64,000 bases of DNA, from assembly GCA_028583605.1 (NCBI GenBank), contig CM053335.1, positions 16,862,053 to 16,926,052 of the forward strand, given 5' to 3'. Of this stretch, positions 11,560 through 24,861 are shown piece after piece. The DNA comes from Dastarcus helophoroides. Taxonomy: Eukaryota; Arthropoda; Insecta; Coleoptera; Bothrideridae. The notes below the pieces were generated by a model. It was not told the DNA's origin. It made no database searches and worked only from the letters and a program-made list of their open reading frames with translations. Numbering within the stretch: position 1 is the first letter of the stretch; the number at the start of each line of letters is the position of its first letter. The position numbers were made by a program, and so were the translations under genes.

Positions 11560-14500
11560 AATGTTATTTTTTTTTGAAATTTCCACTTTTTTCCTAAAAC
11601 TTCGCCTTTTCCTCAAAATTTCGATTTTTCTAGAAATTTCGACTTTTTTCTACAAATTTCGAGATTATTCTAGAAATTTTGACTTCTTTCTTGAAATTTT
11701 GAAAACCTCAACTTACTTCTCGAAATTTATTGTCGACTTAAATTTCGAAATTTCGACCTTAAGTCGAAATTTCGTACTTTTGTTTTTAATTTTCGACTTT
11801 ACTCTCGAAATTTTGACTTTTTTCTTAAAATTTCGACTTTTTTTTCGAAATTTCGATTTTTTTTATAGAAATTTTGACTTTTGTTCGACATTTTGACTTT
11901 ATTCTTAAAATTTCGACTTTATTCTCAAATTTTCGACTTTATTCTCAAATTTTCGATTTTATTCTCAAATTTTCGACTTTATTCTCAAATTTTCGACTTT
12001 ATTCTCAAAATTTCGACTTTATTCTCAAATTTTTGACTTTTTTTCTAGAAATTTCGACTTTTAACTCAAAATTTCGACCTTTTGTTTGGAAAGTTCGAGG
12101 TGAAAGTAAAAATTTCAACTTTTATTCCTAAAATTTTGAGTTTAACTCAAAATTTCGACTTTTTTCTCCAAATGTCGAGTTAAATCTCGAAAATTCGGCT
12201 TTTTCAAAAAAAATTTCGGCTTTTTTCTCGAAATTTCAAATCTTTTATTTTTAGAAATTTTGACTTTTTTCTACAAATTTCGATTTTATTTTAGAAATTT
12301 TGACTTTTTTCTTGAAATTTTGAAAACCTAACCTTTCTTCTCGAAACTTAATGTCGACTTAAATCTTGAATTTTCGATCTAAAGTCAAAATTTCGACTTT
12401 TTTTCGAAATTTTGATTTTTCTTTTAGAAATTTTGACTTTTGCTCGACATTTTGACTTTAATCTCAAATTTTCGACTTTATTCTCAAATTTTCGACTTTA
12501 TTCTCAAAATTTCGACTTTATTCTCAAATTTTTGACTTTTTTTCTAGAAATTTCGACTTTTAACTCAAAATTTCGACCTTTTGTTTGGAAAGTTCGAGGT
12601 GAAAGTAAAAATTTCAACTTTTATTCTTAAATTTTGAGTTTAACACAAAATTTCGACTTTTTTCTCCAAATGTCTAGTTAAATCGCGAAAATTCGGCTTT
12701 TTCAAAAAAAATTTCGGCTTTTTTCTCGAAATTTCAAATCTTTTTTTTTAGAAATTTTGACTTTTTTCTACAAATTTCGATTTTATTTTAGAAATTTTGA
12801 CTTTTTTCTTGAAATTTTGAAAACCTATCCTTTCTTCTCGAAACTTAATGTCGACTTAAATCTTGAATTTTCGATCTAAAGTCAAAATTTCGACTTTTTT
12901 TCGAAATTTTGATTTTTCTTTTAGAAATTTTGACTTTTGCTCGACATTTTGACTTTAATCTCAAAATTTCGACTTTATTCTCAAATTTTCGACTTTATTC
13001 TCAAAATTTCGACTTTATTCTCAAATTTTTGACTTTTTTTCTAGAAATTTCGACTTTTAACTCAAAATTTCGACCTTTTGTTTGGAAAGTTCGAGGTGAA
13101 AGTAAAAATTTCAACTTTTATTCTTAAATTTTGAGTTTAACACAAAATTTCGACTTTTTTCTCCAAATGTCTAGTTAAATCGCGAAAATTCGGCTTTTTC
13201 AAAAAAAATTTCGGCTTTTTTCTCGAAATTTCAAATCTTTTTTTTAGAAATTTTGACTTTTTTCTACAAATTTCGATTTTATTTTAGAAATTTTGACTTT
13301 TTTCTTGAAATTTTGAAAACCTAACCTTTCTTCTCGAAACTTAATGTCGACTTAAATCTTGAATTTTCGATCTAAAGTCAAAATTTCGACTTTTTTTCGA
13401 AATTTTGATTTTTCGTTTAGAAATTTTGACTTTTGCTCGACATCTTGACTTTAATCTCAAAATTTCGACTTTATTCTCAAATTTTCGACTTTATTCTCAA
13501 AATTTCGACTTTATTCTCAAATTTTTGACTTTTTTTCTAGAAATTTCGACTTTTAATTCGAAATTTCGACCTTTTGTTTGGAAAGTTCGAGGTGAAAGTA
13601 AAATTTTCAACTTTTATTCTTAAATTTTGAGTTTAACTCGAAATTTCGACTTTTTTCTAAAAATGTCGACTTAAATCTCGAAATTTCGGCTTTTTCGAAA
13701 AAATTTCGACTTTTTTTTCTCGAACTTTCGAATCTTTTTTTTAGAAATTTTGACTTTTTTCTAGAAATTTCGATTTTATTCTAGAAATTTTGACTTTTTT
13801 CTTGAAATTTTGAAAAGCTCAACTTTCTTCTCGAAATTTTTTCTAGAAATTTTGACTTTTAACTAGAAATTTCGACCTTTTTTTTTGGAAAGTTCGAGGT
13901 GAAAGTAAAAATTACAGCTTTTATTCTTAAATTTTAAGTTTAACACGAAATTTCGACTTTTTTCTCAAAATGTCGACTTAAATCGCGAAATTTCGGCTTT
14001 TTCGAAAAAATTTCGACTTTTTTTCTCGAAATTTCGGATCTTTTTTCAGAAATTTTGACTTTTTATCAGATATTTCGATTTCATTCTAGAAATTTTGACT
14101 TTTTTCTTAAAATTTTGAAAACCTCAACTTTCTTCCAGAAATTTAATGTCGACTTAAATCTCGAATCGACCTTAAGTCAAAATTTCCACTATTTTTCCTA
14201 ATTTTCGACTTTACTCTCGAAATTTCGACTTTTTTTCGAAATTTCGATTTTTTTAAAGAAATTTTAACGTTTGCTCGACATTTTCACTTTAATCTCAAAA
14301 TTTCGACTTTATTCTCAAATTTTCGACTTTATTATCAAAATTTCGACTTTTTTTCTAGAAATTTTGACTTCTTTCTTGAAATTTTGAAAACCTCAACTTT
14401 CTTCTCGAAATTTAATGTCATTTTAAATCTCGATATTTCGACCTTAAGTCAAAATTTCGACTTTTTTTCGAAATTTCGATTTTTTTTAGAAATTTTGACT

Positions 14501-16150
14501 TTTGCTCGACATTTTAACTTTAATCTCAAAATTTCGACTTTATTCTCAAATTTTCGATTTTATTCTTAAATTTTCGACGTTATTCTCAAAATTTCGACTT
14601 TTTTTTCTAGAAATTTTGACTTTTAACTCGTAATTTCGACTTTTTTTGGAAAGTTCGAGGTGAAAGTAAAAATTTCAACTTTTATCTTTAAATTTCGAGT
14701 TTGACTCGAAATTTCGACTTTTTTCCTCAAAATGTCGACTTAAATCTCGAAATTTCGGCTTTTTCAAAAAAATTTCGACTTTTTTCTCGAAATTTCGAAT
14801 CTTTTTTTAAAAATTTTGGCAGTTGTTCGACATTTTGACTGTAATCTCAAATTTTCGACTTTATTTTCCTAATTTTCGACTTTACTCTCGAAATTTCGAC
14901 TTTTTTTCGAAATTTCGATTTTTTCTTAGAAATTTTGACTTTTGCTCGACATTTGGACTTTAATCTCAAAATTTCGACTTTATTCTCAAATTTTTGACTT
15001 TTTTTTCTAGAAATTTTGACTTTTTAACTCGAAACTTCGACCTTTTTCTGGAAAGTCCGAGATTAAAGTCAAAATTTTAACTTTGATCTCGAAATTTTGA
15101 TTTTAACTCGAAATTTCGACTTTTTTCTCAAAATGTCGACTTTTAAAGTCAAAATTTCGACTTTTTTCTATAAATTTCAAATTTAATCTCGAAATTTTGA
15201 CTTTAAACTGGATATTTCGACTTTTTTCTCTAAATTTCGACCTTAATCTCGAAATTTCGACTTTCAACTCTAAATTACGACTTTTTTCTCAAAATTCTGA
15301 GAATAATGTCGAAATTTCAATTTAAATCTTGAAATGTTTTCGAAAATATGACTTTAAAGTCGGAATTATCGCCTTTTTTCTCAAAATTTCGATTCTAATC
15401 TCGGGATTTTGATTTTAAACTCGAGATTTCGACTTTTTTCTCGAAATTCCGAGATTAACAGCGAAATTTCAACTTTAAAGTCGAGATCTCCTCTTTTTTC
15501 TCAAAGTTTCAAAATTTCGAATCTTTTTTAGAAAGTTTGACTTTTGTTCGACATTGTGACTTTAAAATGGAAATTTCGCCCTTTTTCTGGAAAATCCGAG
15601 ATTAAAGTAGAAATTTCAACTCTGATTTTGAAAATTTCAAGTTAAAATTTCGACTTTTTTCTCGAAATGTCGACTTAAAGTCGAAATTTCGACTTTTTTC
15701 TCAAAATGTCGACTTAAAGTCGAAATGTCGACTTTTTTCTCTAAATTTCGACTTCAGTTTCGAAATTTTGAATTTAAACTCGAAATTTCGACTTTTTTTA
15801 AATTTCGAACTTAATCTCGAAATTTCAACTTTTAACTCGAAATTTCGACTTTTAACTACTCGAAATTACGACTTTTTTCTAAAAATTCCAAAAATAAACT
15901 CGAAATTTTAAGTTAAATCTTGAACTTTTTTCGAAAATACGACTTTAAAGTCGAAATTATGGCGTTTTTCTTAAAATTTCGACTATAAACTTGAAATTTC
16001 GACCTATTTCTTGAAATTCCGAGATTACCATAGAAATTTCGACTTTAATCTCGACATTTTGGCTTCAGATTTGAAATTTTGACCTTTTCTCTTAAAACTT
16101 CGACTTTAATCTCGAAATTTGGAGAAAAGAAAGTCGAAATTGTGGTAATT
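11560..16150 (+). repeat. Palindromic-core AT satellite, pyrimidine-rich orientation
   Basis: Thousands of bases made of ~20-bp variants of TTCTCGAAATTTCGACTTTT. The core TCGAAATTTCGA is its own reverse complement. A longer period sits on top: about 11920-13640 repeats with 496-497 bp spacing, for example at 12412, 12909 and 13405. Frames open on the plus strand repeat with the array (FDFILKF-type peptides) and differ only by repeat drift. They have no coding bias and I do not call them genes. Confidence 0.9.
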
Positions 16151-16460
16151 AAAAATAGAAATTACTGAACGCACCCAACTGTCAACTGTCAATATCTCTG
16201 AGAAAGGAGAGTGGCGAGATGTAACCTTTCGAGATTAAATGTCGAAACTTTAGAAAAAAAAATCGAAATTTTGAGGTTAAAGTCCAAATTTCGAGATTGA
16301 AGTCGAAATTTGGAGGTTGAAGTTGAAATTTGGAGGTTAAAGTCGAAATTCTGGTAATTAAAAATAGAAATTACTGAACGCACCCTACCGTCAACTGTCA
16401 ATATCGCTGGGAAAGGAGAGTGGTAAGACGTAACCTTAGATAATATATATACAGTCAAAG
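16141..16460. repeat. Interspersed MITE pieces inside the AT satellite
   Basis: A segment containing TAGAAATTACTGAACGCACCC, followed by AACTGTCAATATC and AAAGGAGAGTGG, occurs at about 16150-16225 and again at about 16355-16430. An inverted relative lies at 18465-18570 (GGGTGCGTTCAGTAATTTC). The recurring GGGTGCGTT edge is shared with the foldback MITE at 20550-20740. These look like transposon fragments amplified together with the surrounding satellite. Confidence 0.5.
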
Positions 16461-16820
16461 GATGTAACTGTCATCTACTTAATTTAAACATAGAGTATAG
16501 AAAATTCAAAATTAACGAATCGAAATTTCGACTTCAATCTCGTAATTTCGAGATTAAAGTCGAAATTTCAAAATTAAAGACAAGATTTCGAGACGAAAAT
16601 TGAAATTTTAAGATTAAATGTCGAAACTTTAGGAAAAAAAATCGAAATTTTGAAGTTAATGTCGAAATTTCGAGGTTAAAGTCGAAATTTCGAGGTTAAA
16701 GTCGAAATTTCAAGGTTAAAGTCGAAATTTCGAGGTTAAAGTCGAAATCTGGAGGTGAAAGTCGAAATGTGTAGGTTAAAGTCGTAATTTCGACTTCAAA
16801 CTCAAAATTTCTAATTTTTT
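16200..16820 (-). repeat. AT satellite, inverted (purine-rich) orientation
   Basis: The same palindromic-core satellite as at 11.5-16.1 kb, now reading GAGGTTAAAGTCGAAATTTC on the plus strand. The strand switch falls around 16.1-16.2 kb, next to the inserted MITE pieces. Confidence 0.85.
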
Positions 16821-18240
16821 TTTAAATTGATGTGCTTTTTACGCTTTTGTAGTAACAATATTTGTTTCTAAATTCTCCACTCTGTATACCAAAATAAAAT
16901 TGCTTTCAAAATTTATTCTACTATTTAAAGAAAGCTTCGCCAACTGACTCGACTAAAATTGTTGGGGATTGTTCTCTAATGCGCTCTTTTGAAACCTCCG
17001 ATTGAAAGTGTTAGAAATATAATTTATATAAAAGAAGAATCATTGAAATTTCTAGAAAAAAGTCGAGGATACAGATGACCGAAGTGAAAATTTAAAACTG
17101 GGAAGTAATAGTGCCAAAGTAGTGTAGTTCGAGCTTACAGTATAGTCACAATCTGACCTACCTTTTTATATATGTGGTTTGGATGCTTGTAGAGTGATGA
17201 AAACTAATGTAATATTTATTGAAAATAAAATAATACACTTCTGATAATGAAATAATACACTTATCTAATGAAATAACACAAGCATACACTTCATATCCTT
17301 TATTTATTGCACGTAATGATCAACATCGTAATAGTACTGTCATACATATGTCACTTCTGGACCATAGATATTTAACAGGATATTTTTAATACCAACATAA
17401 AGGATATAAATGTGAATTTTATTACGGATTTTAGGAGGTGATTGACATATGAAACATTTTGTCAAATTGTTTTGAAATTCCGTTACTTATCATTTAACTT
17501 TTTTTTAACCTTACCTTTGGTTTTAGTGCTTTATAGTCGTAGGAAAACTACACTGTACAGTCAAGCGGGTTGTCCATACCTCACTCGAACGACGTCGCCA
17601 TTAAAATCGTATCCACTCTTGCTGTATGAACTATTTTAGCACTCACCGTTGTACTGTACACTGATTCTATAATTATTAAACAGTTAAAGTAATAACTAAA
17701 CTAAAGCAGAATTTAAGCAATTCACAGCAATCAATTTAACTTATACTAGACGTTATATTTGACGTAATGACATTTTTTAGGTTATGATAAGTTATAGTCC
17801 ATTTCAGATAAATGTGCATAAGAGTAGGTCGAGAAGTACTAAATCAACCTTTAGATAAGTTATTAGAAATATCACCAGAACTAAAGCTGGCTTCACGCGT
17901 AAACATTTTAATGATTAATGTATTGCCTATATTTATAGTTTTGAAACGTGGATCTAGTAAATTATTGAAAAAAAAATGCAAATTATCAATTTTTTTTATG
18001 ACGAAACTCACGATTTCTAGTAGACGTAATTTTCAAGTGTAAAGTTAAAATTTTGAGATTAGTAGAATTATTTAATTAGCGTGTTTCAATAAAAAATAAA
18101 TAGATAAATAAATAAACAATTAATAAAAAGGGAACATTTTTGTTCGTTTCGAAAACAACCAGAAATTTATTTACGAGGACAACAGAGATACGAAGGCGTA
18201 TAAAGGACAATATTTTAAAAAACATTACAAGTTTGGAAAT
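16821..18240. other. Unassigned spacer between satellite blocks
   Basis: AT-rich DNA with a few short open frames (for example 17442-17639 and 17812-18042). None shows family resemblance, splice-site support or codon bias. I see no feature here. Confidence 0.4.
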
Positions 18241-19400
18241 TGGAAATTTCGAGTTTAAGGTTAAAATTTCCGTTTTTTTCTCGAAATTCCGCGATTAAAG
18301 TTGAAATTTCAACTCTTTTCTCGGAAATTTCGACTTTACACTTAAATTTCGACTTTTTTTCTCAAAATTCCTCGATTAAAGTGGAAATTTCAACTCTTCT
18401 CTGGAAGTTTCGAGATTAAAGTCGAAATTTCGATTTCAATTTCGAAATTTCTATATTCTATGGTTCAGTTAGACAGATGACAGTTGCATCCCATTACACT
18501 CCTTTCTAAACAATATGGACAGTTGGCAGTAGGGTGCGTTCAGTAATTTCTATTGTTAATGACAAAATATCGCATTTCTTTCAAAATTTCGATATTAAAG
18601 TCTAAACTTCGAGAAAAAAAGTCGAAATTTCGAGTCTGAAGCCAAAATTTCAAGATTAAAGTTGCAATTCGACTTAAATCTCGAAAAAAGTCGACATTTC
18701 GAGTTTAAAAACGAAATTCCGAGATTATGGTCGAAATTTCGAAAAAAAAGTCGAGATTTCGAGAAAAAATTCGAAATTTCGAAAAAAAAGTCGAAATTTC
18801 GAGTTTGAATTGAAATTCCGAAATTAAACTCGAAATTTCCAAAAAAAAAGTCGAAATTTCGCGAAAAAAGTCGAAATTTCGAGATTAAATTTGAAATTCG
18901 AGTTTAATCTCGAGATTTCGACTTTTTTCGCGAAATTTCGAAAAAAAATCGAGATTTCGAGAAAAGAGTCGAAATTTTGAAAAAAAAAAAAGTCGAATTT
19001 TCGAGAATAAAGTTAAAATTCGACTTTAATATCGGAATTTTGAGAAAAAAGTCGAAAATTGGAGTTTAAAAACGAAATTCCGGGATTAAGGTCGAAATTT
19101 CGAAAAAAATCGAGATTTCGAGAAAAAAGACGAAATTTCGAGAAAAAAGTCGAAATTTCGAGTGTGAAGTCGAAATTCCGAGATTAAAGTCGAAATTTTG
19201 AAAAAAAGGCGAAATTTCGAGAAAAAAGTCTAAATTTCGAGGAAAAAAACAAAATTTCGAGTTTAAAGTTGAAATTCGAATTTAATTTCGAAATTTCGAG
19301 AAAAAAGTCGAAATTTCGAGTGTGAAGTCGAAATTTTGAAAAAAAGTCGGAATTTCGAGAAAAAAGTCTAAATTTCGAGAAAAAAGTACTTTTTTAAAGT
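18241..19400 (-). repeat. AT satellite, mostly purine-rich orientation
   Basis: Repeats of GAGAAAAAAGTCGAAATTTC with occasional flipped units (for example TCGAGATTTCGACTTTTTTC near 18910). It begins with units in the other orientation at 18241-18450, so orientation changes within the block. Confidence 0.85.
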
Positions 19401-19429
19401 TTCCACGCTAAGAGAAAATTTTTTGATTC

Positions 19430-20460
19430 AAGGTAGAACCAAGAAACAATTTGTAACATTTTTAGGTTAATTACTTGGAATTTCGTCGCTCAGTCACTTC
19501 TCATTTTTAAAAGTTTGTGACTAAATTCGTTTTTTTATAACAAACTTTGTCGATAAACGGATAGAGGTCGTTTTAACATCTTACAATTGCTTGGAAATAA
19601 ATTAATTTCAATTAGGTAACGGTCCAATGCTTTTTGCTTTCGGTGGTTCATATTGTTCTGTGCTCAATCACTTATCGTTGCTCATTAGTTTTTCGGTTCA
19701 AAGGTTGTGATTGAATTCACTTTTATAACGTAGTTCGCTGGTAAATGTGCTCGTTTTGATAATTTAGTATTGTTTAGTAAAGTATTGTTTAGTAAAATAA
19801 TGTTTAGTAAAGTAATTCAATAGTTAATTCTCCAATGCTTTTTGTTTTCGGTGATTCATGTCGCATTGTCAAGTGTCCAGTCCATATTTTGTGCTTAATC
19901 GCTTATATCTGCCAACTCGTTTCCTACTTTCAAAAGTTCATGACTGAATTCGCCGATACTTCGCCGATAAAAGTTCAGTGTTTATTAATTTTATCTAACA
20001 TTTGAAGAATGAAGAATATCCAAAAGGACAGTGCTCGTTTTAAAACCGTAGAATTGCTTGAAATCAAATTAATTTTAGTCTCCAATACTTTTTGTTTTCG
20101 GTGGTTCATGTCACATTGCCAACTGTCAGTCGATGTTTTGTACTTAATCGCTTATCTACCCACACGCGTCTTACTTTCACAAGTTAGTGATTTAATTCGT
20201 TTTTTATAAGGTACTTCGTCGATAAAAGGGCAGTGCCCAATATAAGACCTTAAAATGGCTTGGAATCAAATTAAATCTAATTTGGCTAATCGTCCAGTAC
20301 TTTTTACATTCGGTGGTTCATGTCGTATGGGCAACTGTCAGTCGATGTTTTGTGCTCGATCGCTTGTATCTTTGTCACTCGCTTCTTACGTTCAAAAGTT
20401 CGTGATTGAATTCGTTTTTTGTAATTATCATCATCGATCAGTTGATTTTCTTTAAACTTA
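19430..20460 (+). repeat. Satellite D, ~200-bp diverged monomers
   Basis: About five monomers share TTTTCGGTGGTTCATGTCG, AACTGTCAGTCGATGTTTTG and GTGATTGAATTCGTTTTTTA. They are more diverged than the copies at 23.8-24.6 kb. No coding content. Confidence 0.85.
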
Positions 20461-20549
20461 TGTCAGATGTTAATGTGCTACCTAATCTTTCGAGTAAGCA
20501 CTGCAGTGTTGTCGATATGGTCGTGTAGCAGCTCTGTGATATTTCTTAT

Positions 20550-20740
20550 GGCGCGTATGCACTAGACATTTTATTCCGTACATTTCTATCTGATTCTGAG
20601 GTGTCAACTATCCTGAGACAAGCTATCTGAGACATTTACACACGTGAGAGTCTGGCATAGTTCTCTGAGGATAGCTGCCACTTGATATATTTTAAGTCAG
20701 AGAGAAATGTATGGAATAAAGTGTCTAGTGTAACGCACCC
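20550..20740. mobile_element. Foldback MITE with ~45-bp TIRs, TTAA-like target
   Basis: The left arm starts GGCGCGTATGCACTAGACAT. The right arm, reverse-complemented, starts GGGTGCGTTACACTAGACAC. Both continue through TTTATTCC, TACATTTCT and TCTGA. The right flank is TTAA (20741-20744) and the left flank TTAT (20546-20549), suggesting a mutated TTAA duplication as made by piggyBac-type elements. About 190 bp long and non-coding. Confidence 0.6.
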
Positions 20741-21479
20741 TTAATGATGTTCTGTGTTCTTAATTAAAATCCTAACCTAAATGTCATTAAATATTTTGTT
20801 TTGTTGTCGGTTGCTTAAAAGTGATTCTATTATATTTTATGTCAATTTCTGCTGGAAAATTTGAATTTCGCGTTTTAGTCGCCAAAAGAGAAAATCACGA
20901 TCGCCGGCGCGTCGGTCTTGAAGCAGTTGAGTGGTTTTTTTATCCGTTTTCGTTCGTTTTTTCCCTACTGTGCCGAACGGTGATTTTTGTCCCACTAGTT
21001 AACGATCTGGAGATTTTACACGCCACAGTACAGTGTCGTCGCAATTTCCGATGAACAATCCGCGATGTTTCTCCAGATAGGTATTTCAGACAAGCCCCAG
21101 TTTGGATAAACAATGACGATGCTCGCAGATCGAGCATGGTTTGCGTGGATCGGTGAATAGCCAGCATTTTACGATAGCAACAATTAAAATAACGCAAAGA
21201 GCGGCCGAAACTTTTATGGCACGCTTAGAACTTTCAGCAACGTAATAAAATTTAAGCGTTTCGGTTTTAAGCGGAACCCACGACTTTTTGAGGCGCATAC
21301 CGCGAATTATATTGAGACTCGGTTTGTACGCCAAAGCCATCCGTCCATTCATTTTTGTCCTATAAAATTACGCCGAGATATTCGACTTTTAAGTTTTCGG
21401 TTCGACGCGTGCTTTTTAGTCTCTTCAACTGATGTCATCGAATTTATGTTGGTAAAATTGAAATGTCGATCTGTGATTT

Positions 21480-21760
21480 CATAGCTGTCTTTTTATAAGC
21501 TTATTGTTTGTGTCGATGGTTTTTTAAATGTCATCAAAATCCATAGATAAGTTTTTTGAAATTTTATCTGTGGTTGTCCGTCTGTTTGTCCGGGTTAATT
21601 TCAAAAACGACTGAACCGATTTTGATGAAACTTTCACCAAAAAGTAGAGCATTTTATTGGCCATCTGTTAGACTATTTCTTCAGTCGAACTCAACAATGA
21701 TAACATTGTTATGTCAAATGTCATAAAAATCAGTTTGTCTCGAATATCTTCCAAACGATG
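21480..21760 (+). mobile_element. TE-derived fragment
   Basis: The segment TCCGTCTGTTTGTCCGGG, then AAAACGACTGAACCGATTTT and GATGAAACTTTCACC, is worded like a widespread insect repeat found in many transposon-derived sequences. I could not find its ends. Assignment rests on remembered resemblance only. Confidence 0.35.
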
Positions 21761-21779
21761 CATATTATTTCAAAAATGT

Positions 21780-22770
21780 TTATTACGTAATTTGCAGAAC
21801 TTAAAAATTTAAAAAGATCGAAAATTTCTGAAAAAGAAGCTTACTAATAAAATTAGGCGTAATTTCGAAAAAGACGATTTTTGAAAACGAAGTCTTAAAA
21901 GTTGCGAATAAAGTAAAATTTTTGAAAAAAAACGAATTTTTGAAAAAAAAAGAATTTTTGAAAAAAGAAGAATTTTGGGAAAAGATTAGTTTTAGGCGAA
22001 AAAAATCAAAATTTTGATGAAAAAACGAATTTCGAGGAAAGGCTTCCTTTGCGACTGCATTAAACTTAAAAAAATATCGAATTTTGAGGTAAAAGTCAAA
22101 ATTTTGAGAAAAAATCGAACTTTAAAGATGAAAAAAATCAAAATTGTCCAAAAAAAGTCAAATTTTGAGAAAAAAAATTGAATTATGCTAATAGAGTCGA
22201 AATTTCGAAAAAAGACGAATTTTGAAAAAAAATAGTCGAAATCTCGAGAAAAAGACAAATTTTGATAAAAAAAGTCGAAATTTCGAGAAAACATGGAAAT
22301 TTCATACAAAAATTTTGAAAAAATGGTACAATTTTAAGGAAAATGGTCAAATTTTGAGAATTGTCAAAACGTCTTTAAAAAAAGCTAAATTTTGATAAAA
22401 AATTCGAACTAGAACTAGAAAAATACAAATTTCGATAAAATGTTGACATTTCCAGCTTGGATTTCAAGAAAAAAGTCGAAATTTCGAAAAAAGACCGATT
22501 ATGAGAAAAAAATTACGAAATTTCTAAAAAAAAAGACGAATTTCAAGAACAATATTGAAATTCCGAAAACAAAACCAAATATAAAAAAAAAATAAAAATT
22601 TGGAAAAAAAGACCGAAATTTTGAAAAAAAGATGGAATTTTAGCAAAAAAAGTCGAAATTTGGTAAGTAAAGGTAAAAATTTAATAAAAATTTGAAAGCG
22701 AGTGGAGTTTTATTTCAATTTCGAAAAATGGGCGAATTTTGACAAAAAGACGAAATTTCAAGACTTTTGA
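21780..22770 (-). repeat. AT satellite, degenerate purine-rich block
   Basis: Units such as GAAAAAAAGTCGAAATTTC and TTTTGAAAAAAAGACGAATT, more diverged than the earlier blocks. Open frames on the minus strand here are low-complexity read-through of the repeat. Confidence 0.75.
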
Positions 22771-22899
22771 CTGCAATCAAACGGAAACAAGCGATCCGCT
22801 CAGTCCCACCGAGGCGTCCAATATTGGCATAAATAGCGTAATTCTGAGAAATCAGAATTTCCAGAAGTTGGAATCTCTATAAAAATTCAAAGTTTCTAA

Positions 22900-24861
22900 A
22901 TAATATTATTCATTTGATTTGAATTAATTTCGATTTAGGGATATTCTACAACACTTTTTGTATTCGGTGGTTCATGCCGACTTGTCAACTGTCAGTCGAT
23001 GTTTTGTGCTCAGTCGCTTATTTCTGTTCAGTCGCTTATTTTTGCTCAGTCGCTTTTCGTGTTTAAAACTTTGTGGTTAAATTCGTTTTTATGACGTACT
23101 TTATCGTAATTGGGCGATATTTGTCGACAAAAGGCCAGTATTTGCTTTAACGCCTTACAATTGATTCGATTTGAATTCATTTTAATTTGGGTAACGGCTC
23201 CAATATTTTTAGCATTCGGTGGTTCATCTCGTAATGAAAAGTGTCAGTTGATGTTCTGTGTCAATTTCATTTCTTTGCACCCGCTTCTTACCTTCAAAAA
23301 TTCGTGATTGAATTCGTTTATTATAACATACTTCGTCGTGTTTATTAATTTTATTGAACATTTGAAGAATAAACAATAACCAAAAGGACAGTGCACGTTT
23401 TAATACCTTAGAATTGTTTGGAATCAAATTGATTTCAGTAGGTAATCCGTCCAATACTTTATGCTTTCGGTGGTTCATGTCACATTTCCAACTATCAGTC
23501 TATGTTTTGTGATTAATCGCTCTGCCCACTCGCTTCTTACTTTCAAAAGTTCGTGAATTCGCTTTTTATAATATACTTAGTTGATAAAAGGACAGTGCTC
23601 GTTTTAAAGCCTTGCTTAGGATCAAATTAATTCCAGCAGGTAATCCTCCAATACTTTTTGCTTTCGGTGGTTCGTGTCGTATTGCCAACTGTCAGTCGAT
23701 GTTTTGTGTTTAATCGCGTATCTCTTCTCATTCGATTCCTACTTTTAAAAGTTAGTGATTGAATTCGTAATAGGATACTTCGTCGGCAAAAGAATAGCGC
23801 GCGTTTTAAGGCCTTAGAATTAGCTTGGAATACAATTAAATCCAATTTAGGTAATCCTCCAATCTTTCGCTCATGGTTCATGTCGTGTGGTCGATGTTTT
23901 GTGTTCAATCGTTCATATCTTTCTTAGGTTCAAAAGTAAGTGATTGAATTCGTTTTTTATAAGACACTTCGTCGGTAAAAGAATAGTGCTCGTGTTAAGG
24001 CCTTAGAATTACTTGGAATACAATTAAATCCAATTTAGGTAATCCTCCAATCTTTCGCTCATGGTTCATGTCGTGTGGTCGATGTTTTGTGTTCAATCGT
24101 TCATATCTTTCTTAGGTTCAAAAGTAAGTGATTGAATTCGTTTTTTATAAGACACTTCGTCGGTAAAAGAATAGTGCTCGTGTTAAGGCCTTAGAATTAC
24201 TTGGAATACAATTAAATCCAATTTAGGTAATCCTCCAATCTTTCGTTCATGGTTCATGTCGTCTGGTGGATGTTTTGTGTTCAATCGTTTATATCTTTCT
24301 TAGGTTCAAAAGTAAGTGATTGAATTCGTTTTTTATAAGACACTTCGTCGGTAAAAGAATAGTGCTCGTGTTAAGGCCTTAGAATTACTTGGAATACAAT
24401 TAAATCCAATTTAGGTAATCCTCCAATCTTTCGTTCATGGTTCATGTCGTGTGGTCGATGTTTTGTGTTCAATCGTTCATATCTTTCTTAGGTTCAAAAG
24501 TAAGCGATTGAATTCGTTTTTTATAAGATACTTCGTCAGTAAAAAGAACAGTGTTCGTGTTAAGGCCTTAGAATTACTTGCAATCAAATTAAATCCAATT
24601 TAGGTAATCGCCCAATCTTTGGTTCATGGTTTGTGGTGTGGGCAACTGTCGGTCGATGTTTTGCGTTCAATCGCTTGTATCTTTATCTCATTCGCTTTTG
24701 ACGTTCAAAAGTTCCCGACTGAATTAGTTTTTTATAACGTATTTCGCCGATAAAAGGACATTACTCGCTTTGACGCCTTAGAATTACTTGGAATTCGTTC
24801 CATTTTAGTTTTGATTCGGTGGTTTGTGTCATATGTCAACTGTTGGCGGTCGAAGTTTTGT
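22900..24861 (+). repeat. Satellite D, second block with near-identical ~185-bp units
   Basis: Monomers share CGGTGGTTCATGTCGT, GTCGATGTTTTGTG, TTGAATTCGTTTTTTATAA and GGCCTTAGAATTACTTGG. Four units at about 23840-24590 are almost identical with 183-187 bp spacing, indicating recent homogenisation. The array is interrupted at 24862 by a hAT MITE. Confidence 0.9.

Noticed and set aside
11561..14569. Series of open frames with FDFILKF / FSNFRLYS peptides
   Set aside because: Read-through of the AT satellite; the peptides change with repeat drift and the frames recur every ~497 bp.
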